Source of the DNA: an uncultured Collinsella sp. | GTDB lineage: Bacteria > Actinomycetota > Coriobacteriia > Coriobacteriales > Coriobacteriaceae | Length of the DNA: 13,020 bases | Assembly (NCBI GenBank): GCA_900765185.1 | Contig: CAAFQT010000277.1 | Location: 1 to 13,020, forward strand | Direction: 5' to 3' | Part shown: in pieces, positions 1 through 8,373 of the stretch | Layout of the letters: the number at the start of each line of letters is the position of its first letter | Numbering within the stretch: position 1 is the stretch's first letter | Position numbers and translations under genes: made by a program | Notes under the pieces: generated by a model | What the model saw: the letters and a program-made list of their open reading frames with translations, nothing else | The model's database searches: none | Told to the model about the DNA's origin: nothing

Positions 1-2939
<2,939 letters not shown>

Positions 2940-2971
2940 ATACCCCTCTCCTCTCATATAGGTATACAGGC

Positions 2972-2987
2972 CCCGGCGATCGCCGGG
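2972..2987. promoter_or_regulatory. Perfect 16-bp palindrome in the nifJ leader
   Basis: CCCGGCGATCGCCGGG reads identically on both strands with no spacer. It lies 32 bp upstream of the nifJ start codon and about 16 bp upstream of its AGGAG ribosome site. A loop-free palindrome is a poor RNA hairpin as drawn, although a hairpin with a small central loop can form. It is a plausible protein-binding operator or a structure affecting nifJ translation. This is inferred from symmetry and position only. Confidence 0.45.
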
Positions 2988-3262
2988 ATGTTGGCGAGAT
3001 GGGATTTTCGTTGTTACTTCCAATCATCTGGCAGGCGGACTCAGCAGCAGGTACATGGCGTGGAGAGAAGGCATGCCGAGGCGAGGAGGGCTGCACGCGC
3101 TCCACAGGCCCAGCTACCCGTCTTGCACATGACCGAGCGCCGCAAAGGCCGCATGCCGGATGCTCCCGGGCACGCCCCGGCGATGGGAAGCGCCCGCAAC
3201 GGAAATCCGCATGCGGGTTCATTGTACCCCGCCGTCAAGTGTAATTTCGGCAAATATAGGTG

Positions 3263-3292
3263 GGCGGTAAAGGTTTACCCCGGGTGACCGCC
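3263..3292. repeat. Two overlapping inverted repeats
   Basis: An inner inverted repeat GGTAAA-GG-TTTACC occupies 3266-3279. An outer one, GGCGGT (3263-3268) with ACCGCC (3287-3292), shares the left-arm bases 3266-3268. Because the arms overlap, the two hairpins cannot form together. There is no following T-run, so a simple terminator is unlikely. The region could belong to a repeat element, an operator, or an RNA structure at the 5' side of the nifJ transcript. Confidence 0.35.
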
Positions 3293-3343
3293 AAGGGCGA
3301 AAATGATCCCTCCATCCCCGGGCGACTGGCTCTGACGCGCCAA

Positions 3344-3391
3344 GGAGTGTCCCCAAGTGCCGGCAGAAAGGGAACGTCCCTAACTGCCGGC
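3344..3391. repeat. REP-like palindromic element at the 3' end of the FHA gene
   Basis: On the plus strand a GGAG tetranucleotide (3344-3347) is followed by two near-identical 16-mers 27 bp apart: GTCCCCAAGTGCCGGC at 3349-3364 and GTCCCTAACTGCCGGC at 3376-3391, 14 of 16 identical. GCCGGCAG (3359-3366) and CTGCCGGC (3384-3391) form an 8-bp stem. Inside it GGGA-ACG-TCCC (3370-3380) forms a second stem, giving a two-storey hairpin. The last base falls inside the TAG stop of the FHA gene. A GGAG/GTAG start plus nested palindrome is typical of REP elements mobilised by RAYT (IS200-like) transposases. It may also protect the operon mRNA 3' end. Family membership is inferred. Confidence 0.5.
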
Positions 3392-4329
3392 TAGAGGGCG
3401 CCGAGGAGGATGGCGTAGGTGGTGGATTCGCCGAGTTTGAGCTCGTCGCTGGGGTTGAGCTGGGCGGAGCGGCCGGGCTCTACTTGAATACACACACTCG
3501 TGGCCCCGTTTACCACCACGGTGCCGTTAGTGGACGACAGGTCCTCGACAAACCATGCGCCAGACTCGTCGCACCAGATATGGGCATGGCGGGCCGAGAC
3601 GTCATCGCCGACGTCGGTGATGTCGCCCTCCCCCGTTGCCAGCGCGCCGATCTCGACGCCTTCCTCACTCGGCTGAATCCAGCGCGGGGCGCTCACCACG
3701 TAGCCGTTTTGCACGCGCAGCAGTCCCAGCGGATGCGCCGGCGCGACCTCGCACTCGCCCGCGACCGAAGATGTGCTCAGCGAGCGCGGCGTCGACGTGG
3801 CGCCGCCACAGGTCGCATGAGCGTAGTCGATGGCATAGGTCACCGACGAGCGGACATCTGCCGAGCAGCCCACGGCGACAAACAGCACCAGGATGGTCTC
3901 GGCGCGCTCGGCGGGCATAAGCTCAGCCGCCTGCGACAGGCGCTCGAGCGCATTGCGATAGAGATTCGTGTCCTGATGGCATTCCCCGAGTGCCCGCACC
4001 ATGGGCTCGCCAGCGGGGCCGCACACCATATTGGTCACGGCCGCGGCGTCCATGGGATTGCGACGGCGCAGGGCCAGCTGCGACATAATGCGCGCGGCCG
4101 AGGTGCCGTAATCGGCAAAATAACGTTCCTGCAGCGTGCCGACAGGCGCGCGCACGATAAAGCGCGAAACCCAGGAGCGATCGGCGGCACGGCTCTGCGG
4201 ACTACGGCCGTCGGCGAGCGGGCGGCTCGAGAGCACCAGGCCGCACAGTTCGATATGGCTCAGGTGCGCTGCGCGCTTAAAGATGTCAAACATTGCCCCG
4301 CACGGGGTGAGCTCGGCCTGAGAAGCCAT
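3391..4329 (-). CDS. FHA-domain protein, third gene of a kinase operon
   Basis: The 312-residue protein has no signal peptide or membrane segment and is predicted cytoplasmic. The C-terminal part (about 223-310) is an FHA domain, the module that binds phosphothreonine peptides. Visible hallmarks are EIG (226-228), the phosphate-contacting SxxH-type block S245-A-R247-H248, and STNGT (266-270). The usual Arg after the first Gly (IGR) is replaced by A229, so phosphopeptide affinity may be changed. The N-terminal 200 residues are a mostly helical region I do not recognise, rich in Ala and Arg with several Cys (C10, C29, C103, C117, C155, C174). The start ATG is 3 bp after the kinase stop and has AAGGAGG about 8 nt upstream, lying in the end of the kinase gene. 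The likely role is to read phosphorylation made by the upstream kinase. It ends inside a hairpin repeat. Confidence 0.88.
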   Translation of the reverse strand: MASQAELTPCGAMFDIFKRAAHLSHIELCGLVLSSRPLADGRSPQSRAADRSWVSRFIVRAPVGTLQERYFADYGTSAARIMSQLALRRRNPMDAAAVTNMVCGPAGEPMVRALGECHQDTNLYRNALERLSQAAELMPAERAETILVLFVAVGCSADVRSSVTYAIDYAHATCGGATSTPRSLSTSSVAGECEVAPAHPLGLLRVQNGYVVSAPRWIQPSEEGVEIGALATGEGDITDVGDDVSARHAHIWCDESGAWFVEDLSSTNGTVVVNGATSVCIQVEPGRSAQLNPSDELKLGESTTYAILLGAL

Positions 4330-4332
4330 GGC

Positions 4333-6174
4333 TTAGCCCTCCTTGGTCGCAGAGATAGCGTCGGGTACTTCAGCCGGCCCGCCAAAGGCGCGGGCAGCCG
4401 CGGCTCCGCCGGCAAGCGGCGTTGCCATGGGAATTTTCGCACGTCGTGCTGACGCGACGGGAAGCTCAAAGGCAAACCCCATCGCCAGCAAAAACCACGT
4501 GAGCGCATAGGTTGCAATTATGGCGGCCACCAGGCCACCCGCCACGGCATGCTGGGAAAACACGGCACATGCGAGTGCGGCCAGAGCCGGAACCTCGCAG
4601 GCGGAAAGGGCCAACACGCCCTGCAGGAATCCCGCACGGCGGTCGCGCGCCAAGGCCCCGGCAGCGACGCCCACCATGCCCGGCAGCGCCAACGCCAGCG
4701 CGGCGATCATGGCCGGCAGTTTCCCAGACCACATAAGCGGTCCCACGACGAGCGTCACATGGGCGCCCGACGCCAACAGCGCCGCTGATACCACGACCGC
4801 AGCCCAAAGCACGCCGCATACCGCCGTCGCACCAACCATCACCGCACGCCGGGCTGTGTGCCCCGATACCTCCATCGGGCACGGCATGAGCGGCTCGGCG
4901 CGAAGCGAGCGGGAGACATTTTGCGCATAGTGGTCGCAAAATGCCGAGAGCGCCGCCTCCACCGCAGCCGGCTCGGGACGATCTTCCTGATGGCAGGACA
5001 GACAGGCCATCACCACATCGAACAGCTGGGCGTCGACAAACGCCAGCGCATCGCGCAGATCCTCGGAATTTGGATCGAGCCCCAGCTGCTGAGCCTGCTC
5101 GGCCGCGGCAAGTGCCACATCGGGCTCGCGCCGCAGCAGTTGCGTCAAGTCGCAGCCGGGCGCGTGGGCGCCGACGGGATAATCGGGCAGCGTATCCATC
5201 TTGAGGCGATAAGGGCTGGCGATATCGCGCGTCTTTTTGCGCGAGCCCGAAGTACCCGACGCACCCGGCGCTACTTCGTACGGCGCGACACCGGCGATGA
5301 GCTCGTAGACCGTACTCGCCGCTGCATAGACATCGATCGCCGGCGACATGCGAAGCATGCGCAGGTCGGGGATATCGTCGGTGAGCATCTCGGGCGGGGC
5401 ATAGGCCACCGTCGCGCGGCGCAACGTGGCAAAGCGCTCGGTAAACGATGCCTTGCCGCCGGTGCCGGCCACGGCAGAGGCGGGCTCGAGCGCCAGCGAC
5501 GAGCCAAAGTCGATCAAGCACAGGTCGAAGGTTCCTTCGGCAAGCTGTCGGTCGAGCGGCAGGCGCGCCGTGCGCACCATAATATTAGCGGGCGAGATAT
5601 CGCGATGGACGAACCCCTCGCCTACCAAGCTCATGCGGCAGAGCAGATCGAACAGGTCGCGACCCAGGCGCGCCGCCACGAGCGGCGATAGACGCCCGGC
5701 ATCGTCCACGGCAAGGCGCGAGCGCAGGCGAGCGAGCGTCTCGCCCTCGACCCACTCCATGACAATCGCGGGCACGCCGTCGACCTCGCCCCACCCGTAT
5801 AAGCGGGGAAAGCCCTTAAGGCCCGAAAGGGCACGATGGCATTCATATTCTTCGCGAAACGCCGCCTTGAACTTGGTGACCAGCGCCTCGTGGGCGGCAT
5901 CGTCATCAAATTCGTTGCGCGTTGGCAAAATGAGCTGCTTGAGCGCCACGGCCTCGCCCTGCACGTTAACGGCACGCGTCACGCGGCCGATGCCGCCGCG
6001 GCGCATGGTGGCGTCGTCGGCAAACAGCATCGTAAAACGGCGCAGGTAGGCGGGAAGCTCGTCCGTGCCCAGGGCGACGGCCGGCTCGAACCCGTCGACG
6101 CGTGCCAGGCGCAGGCCCACCATGGGATCACGGTTGAGCGACTGGGCTGCCGTAGAAGCGAGGTCGTTCGTCAT
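4333..6174 (-). CDS. Membrane-anchored Ser/Thr protein kinase-like protein
   Basis: The 613-residue protein has an N-terminal protein kinase domain (about 55-415) and a C-terminal polytopic membrane part. Kinase landmarks are the Gly loop GGIGRV (60-65), VALK with ATP-binding K79, HRDISPAN (190-197) with catalytic D192 and N197, DFG (222-224), the APPE activation-segment end (259-262), D281-VY of the F-helix, and a final EDRP (397-400). The catalytic-loop Lys of HRDLKPxN is Ser194 here, a variant also met in other bacterial kinases, so activity is likely but not certain. About four hydrophobic segments follow (445-469, 486-508, 516-540, 543-569), leaving a short cytoplasmic tail of about 40 residues. 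This replaces the usual single helix plus PASTA sensor. The start ATG overlaps the upstream stop (ATGA) without a clear ribosome site, indicating translational coupling. The substrate is unknown; the neighbouring FHA protein is the natural candidate partner. No phosphatase gene is seen. Confidence 0.88.
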   Translation of the reverse strand: MTNDLASTAAQSLNRDPMVGLRLARVDGFEPAVALGTDELPAYLRRFTMLFADDATMRRGGIGRVTRAVNVQGEAVALKQLILPTRNEFDDDAAHEALVTKFKAAFREEYECHRALSGLKGFPRLYGWGEVDGVPAIVMEWVEGETLARLRSRLAVDDAGRLSPLVAARLGRDLFDLLCRMSLVGEGFVHRDISPANIMVRTARLPLDRQLAEGTFDLCLIDFGSSLALEPASAVAGTGGKASFTERFATLRRATVAYAPPEMLTDDIPDLRMLRMSPAIDVYAAASTVYELIAGVAPYEVAPGASGTSGSRKKTRDIASPYRLKMDTLPDYPVGAHAPGCDLTQLLRREPDVALAAAEQAQQLGLDPNSEDLRDALAFVDAQLFDVVMACLSCHQEDRPEPAAVEAALSAFCDHYAQNVSRSLRAEPLMPCPMEVSGHTARRAVMVGATAVCGVLWAAVVVSAALLASGAHVTLVVGPLMWSGKLPAMIAALALALPGMVGVAAGALARDRRAGFLQGVLALSACEVPALAALACAVFSQHAVAGGLVAAIIATYALTWFLLAMGFAFELPVASARRAKIPMATPLAGGAAAARAFGGPAEVPDAISATKEG

Positions 6175-7079
6175 AGGGCGATCGCCGCCACATTGGTGTT
6201 GAAGTTGTTGAGTGCGACGTTATCGTCGCCGTAATGTCCGACCCATTGACACAGGTTTGTGTAGCAACCCCAAAGGTTGGCGAATTGTCGATACCACGTT
6301 GACTGGGGAGGAAACGTCTGCCGGCCAAACTCGGCACGGATGACAAACATGTCATTGACCAGGCTGTCGCACGGTCCGGTGTCGCCCGTGGCGTTATAGG
6401 TCGACACCACGCTATTGGCGCGGGCGACATAGCCATCGAGTAGGTTGTATTTGGTCACGAGCCAACTGTGAATACTCTCCTCCTCGGCAGCCGAGAGGCC
6501 ACCTGAGCCCGTGTCGCCGCCGTTACCGCCGTCCGTCGAGCCGCCACTCGAAGATCCACCGCCAGAGGCGGAGCCCGAACCGGAACCGCCGTCCGAGCCC
6601 GCCGAACCGGTGCCAGAACCGGACCCATCCGAGCTGCCGGGCTTACCCGCCTGCTGCGTATCCTGCTCTTTCTGCTGCCCTGCCTTGTTAACGACAGAAG
6701 CCACGCTGTTATTGGAAAGCTTCGTGATGATCTTGGCGTTGGTGAGCATGATGGTCTTGCCGTTTGCCAGCGTGATCTCGTTGGACGCCTGCTCGCCCTC
6801 GTCCGCGGGATCGACGCCAAACACGGTGCGCCCGACCACGCTCGCCCACGCATATCCAGTTGTCGTTCCCAAGTCGCTTTTGGCCTTGCGCCCAATATGC
6901 AGCTCACGCGCAGCATGCGCCTGTACCATGGACGGCACCGTCATGCCATAAGCCGAAACACCGGCTATGACCAGCACGAGCGAGCAAGACAGCAGCACAT
7001 ACGCCCGGGGCGCCAGGCCCAGTCGGCGTCGCATGCGCACCGCGGCGCCATGCTTTGTCTGAGTACCCCTGGGCCGCAT
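6171..7079 (-). CDS. Membrane-anchored extracytoplasmic protein with Gly/Ser linker, first gene of the kinase operon
   Basis: The product is 302 residues of unrecognised family. It has an Arg/Lys-rich start (2-25), one hydrophobic segment (about 27-47, an uncleaved anchor or signal), and a small region with an ITLANGKTI stretch (102-110). A low-complexity Gly/Ser/Asp linker follows (about 147-194), then a C-terminal domain of about 105 residues rich in Trp/Tyr with cysteines C237, C272 and C277. By the positive-inside rule most of it would lie outside the membrane. I chose ATG 7077-7079 because GGAGGAG lies 5 nt upstream. The same frame is open to 7268, and an alternative ATG at 7130 would add 17 residues read through a terminator-like hairpin. 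It overlaps the kinase gene by 4 bp (ATGA). Its position suggests a sensor or surface partner of the kinase, which is inference from operon structure. Confidence 0.8.
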   Translation of the reverse strand: MRPRGTQTKHGAAVRMRRRLGLAPRAYVLLSCSLVLVIAGVSAYGMTVPSMVQAHAARELHIGRKAKSDLGTTTGYAWASVVGRTVFGVDPADEGEQASNEITLANGKTIMLTNAKIITKLSNNSVASVVNKAGQQKEQDTQQAGKPGSSDGSGSGTGSAGSDGGSGSGSASGGGSSSGGSTDGGNGGDTGSGGLSAAEEESIHSWLVTKYNLLDGYVARANSVVSTYNATGDTGPCDSLVNDMFVIRAEFGRQTFPPQSTWYRQFANLWGCYTNLCQWVGHYGDDNVALNNFNTNVAAIAL

Positions 7080-7090
7080 GCGTTCTCCTC

Positions 7091-7119
7091 CAACAAAAAC
7101 ACGCCGCTTAAAGGCGGCG
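7091..7119 (-). terminator. Intrinsic-terminator-like hairpin directly before the operon ribosome site
   Basis: On the minus strand a 6-bp all-GC stem, CGCCGC (7119-7114) with GCGGCG (7107-7102), closes a 6-nt loop. It is followed by TGTTTTTGTT (7101-7092). The GGAGGAG ribosome site of the membrane-protein gene begins at 7091, immediately after the T-run. It may end transcription from ybaB-recR. With no room for a promoter between it and the gene, it would also have to be read through by any transcript of the kinase operon, as an attenuator would be. Confidence 0.6.
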
Positions 7120-7138
7120 CATTCTTTCATATCCACAT

Positions 7139-7160
7139 TTGAGTGTATCAGCGAACTCAA
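7139..7160. repeat. Inverted repeat TTGAGT-N10-ACTCAA
   Basis: Perfect 6-bp arms at 7139-7144 and 7155-7160 are separated by 10 nt in the leader of the kinase operon. The arm spacing, about one helical turn and a half between arm centres, fits a dimeric regulator site. The arms are short, so chance is possible. Confidence 0.3.
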
Positions 7161-7163
7161 GAG

Positions 7164-7173
7164 GTTGCGCAAC
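7164..7173. promoter_or_regulatory. Palindrome GTTGCGCAAC, operator-like copy 1
   Basis: A perfect 10-bp palindrome lies 85 bp upstream of the membrane-protein start codon. It matches the core of a second palindrome at 7237-7246 with one base change, and the two centres are 73 bp apart. No promoter hexamers near it are convincing. The best minus-strand candidate, TTGCGC with GATACA 17 nt downstream, is weak and would itself overlap this palindrome. Confidence 0.4.
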
Positions 7174-7233
7174 GAATGGGCAAATACGAGGTACAAGCGG
7201 ACCCATACACGTGATAAGCGGATGAAAAGCAGG

Positions 7234-7249
7234 TTTGTTGCACAACAAA
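7234..7249. promoter_or_regulatory. Palindrome TTTGTTG-CA-CAACAAA, operator-like copy 2
   Basis: Perfect 7-bp arms surround a 2-bp centre in the 243-bp gap between recR and the kinase operon. The core GTTGCACAAC (7237-7246) repeats the palindrome at 7164-7173 with a single G-to-A change. The position upstream of the operon and the 73-bp phasing suggest binding sites for a regulator. The regulator is not identifiable from the window. Confidence 0.42.
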
Positions 7250-7322
7250 TGCATGAACGCACGCCCAATTATGAGCGCCCCGTGCGGCAGGCCGACGGGA
7301 CATGCCGCGAAGCTGACGCCGG

Positions 7323-7919
7323 CTAGATCGCGCGGCGGGCCTCGATAGCGCGGCCAAGCGTAAGCTCGTCGGCATACTCCAAGTCTCCGCCCACGGGAAG
7401 GCCGCTCGCAAGACGCGATACCTCAACGCCCAATGGCTTGATGGTGCGAGCAAGGTAGCTCGCCGTGGTCTCGCCCTCAATGTTGGGGTTGGTGGCGATA
7501 ATGACCTCGTGGATGTCCTCGTGGCCCAGGCGCGCCAGCAGCTCGCGGATATGCAGCTGCTCGGGACCGATCTTGTCCATGGGGCTGATCACGCCGCCCA
7601 GCACATGGTACAGGCCATGGTAGCTGCCCGTGCGCTCGATTGCCTGGACGTCGCGCGGCTCGCCCACCACGCAAATGCGAGTGGTATCGCGCATCGGGTC
7701 TTGGCAGATGGAGCACTCGTCGGCCGTGGCGTAGTTAAAGCAACGGCTGCAAAAGTGGACCTCCTGCTTGACCTCCAAAATGGCCTCGGCCAAGCGGCGG
7801 GCCTCCTCGGCATCGGCCTCGAGCAGGTAATAGGCGATGCGCTGGGCCGACTTGGGACCAATGCCCGGCAGACGACCCAGCTCATCGAGCAGTTTTTGCA
7901 GACTGTGATTCGCACTCAT
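7323..7919 (-). CDS. recR: Recombination mediator protein RecR
   Basis: The 198-residue product has the normal family length. RecR acts with RecF and RecO to load RecA on gapped single-stranded DNA during recombinational repair. Visible parts in order are the helix-hairpin-helix GIGPKSAQR (19-27), a Cys4 zinc finger C57-x2-C60...C69-x2-C72, the Toprim start VVGEPRD (84-90), and the conserved C-terminal block SGLPVGGDLEYADE (172-185). It follows ybaB by 13 bp, so the two are co-transcribed; this pairing is conserved across bacteria. The ribosome site is weak, the sequence just upstream being an AT-alternating ATATAT, so translation may depend on coupling to ybaB. A terminator-like hairpin lies about 200 bp downstream. 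Confidence 0.98.
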   Translation of the reverse strand: MSANHSLQKLLDELGRLPGIGPKSAQRIAYYLLEADAEEARRLAEAILEVKQEVHFCSRCFNYATADECSICQDPMRDTTRICVVGEPRDVQAIERTGSYHGLYHVLGGVISPMDKIGPEQLHIRELLARLGHEDIHEVIIATNPNIEGETTASYLARTIKPLGVEVSRLASGLPVGGDLEYADELTLGRAIEARRAI

Positions 7920-7932
7920 ATATATGCGTGTC

Positions 7933-8253
7933 TTAGAACGGCATGCCCGGGATGTTGAGGCCGCCGGTGATGGCGCCCATCTGCTTGTTGGCGAGCTCGT
8001 TGACGCCGCGGACGGCCTCGTTGACGGCAGCCATGATCATGTCCTGCAGCATATCGACATCCTCGGGATCGAGGGCATCGGGATCGATGGTGAGGTTGAC
8101 GAGCTCCATCTCGCCGTTAACGGTCACCTTGACCATGCCGCCGCCGGCGGAGGCGTCGACGGTCTGGGACTTGAGGTTCTCCTGCGCGGCGGCAAGCTGC
8201 TCCTGCATCTTGCGAGCTTGCTTCATCATCTGCTGCATGTTCATACCGGCCAT
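7933..8253 (-). CDS. YbaB/EbfC family nucleoid-associated protein
   Basis: The 106-residue protein belongs to the YbaB/EbfC family of small dimeric DNA-binding proteins found beside recR. The N-terminus is a Met/Gln-rich helix (MQQMMKQARKMQEQ, 6-19), followed by the sheet region GGGMVKVTVNGEMELVNLTI (37-56), the family's best conserved part. A helix with EDVDMLQDMIMAAVNEA (64-80) comes next, and a short tail ends in PGMPF. The start is supported by AGGAG 5 nt upstream. It is first in a ybaB-recR unit, with its own promoter probably in the 120-bp gap behind the ATPase gene. In most genomes dnaX would lie immediately upstream; here dnaX is about 2.8 kb away. Confidence 0.95.
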   Translation of the reverse strand: MAGMNMQQMMKQARKMQEQLAAAQENLKSQTVDASAGGGMVKVTVNGEMELVNLTIDPDALDPEDVDMLQDMIMAAVNEAVRGVNELANKQMGAITGGLNIPGMPF

Positions 8254-8328
8254 AATGGCTCCTTTACGTGCGGCCGCGCAACGAGCTGCAAGGGCAACCG
8301 GGACGCGGCGGGACTTTCAAACTCAAAA

Positions 8329-8337
8329 ATCGTACCA
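8329..8337 (-). promoter_or_regulatory. Possible extended -10 promoter for ybaB-recR
   Basis: On the minus strand TGG-TACGAT (8337-8329) is an extended -10 element with 4 of 6 matches to TATAAT plus the TG motif. At a 17-nt spacing the -35 position reads CGTTCG, a poor match. Transcription would start about 70 nt before the ybaB ATG. It is plausible because ybaB-recR is separated from dnaX here and needs its own promoter, but the match is weak. Confidence 0.3.
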
Positions 8338-8373
8338 CGGTGCGAGGCCAGCGAACGGGGCAGACGTGTTACC

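Larger units (their letters stand above)
2940..3390. other. Intergenic region between the FHA gene and nifJ
   Basis: No convincing gene is present in these 451 bases; the short open frames here lack ribosome sites and recognisable content. The region should hold the 3' end of the kinase/FHA operon and the promoter and leader of nifJ. On the minus strand the only good -10-like hexamer is TACAAT (3226-3221), which would give a leader of about 275 nt. The nearest TTGACG (3238-3233) sits only 6 nt upstream of it, too close to serve as its -35 box, so the promoter is unresolved. Repeat-like and palindromic elements at 2972-2987, 3263-3292 and 3344-3391 are listed separately. No T-rich intrinsic terminator was seen after the FHA stop codon. 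Confidence 0.6.

Noticed and set aside
3071..3214. Three GCATGC palindromes upstream of nifJ
   Set aside because: GCATGC appears in many other places in this window, including inside genes, so clustering here is weak evidence.
3221..3238. TTGACG and TACAAT as a nifJ promoter
   Set aside because: Both hexamers look good alone but are only 6 nt apart, against the needed 16-18, so they cannot form one promoter.
4990..5004. CLSCH (CxxCH haem c motif) in the kinase, residues 391-395
   Set aside because: It sits in the cytoplasmic C-lobe just before the common EDRP end of kinase domains. Haem c attachment occurs outside the membrane, so this is coincidence.
6177..6186. GGCGATCGCC shared with the nifJ palindrome and resembling the cyanobacterial HIP1 octamer
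   Set aside because: It lies inside the coding end of the membrane protein gene; two copies in a GC-rich 13-kb window are not enough to call a repeat family.
6511..6951. Plus-strand frame with Pro/Glu repeats (PEPEPEP-like)
   Set aside because: It is the complement of the Gly/Ser linker of the minus-strand membrane protein and has no ribosome site.
7080..7268. N-terminal extension of the membrane protein gene
   Set aside because: The frame is open, but GGAGGAG just before ATG 7077-7079 decides the start, and the extension contains the terminator-like hairpin and operator-like palindromes.
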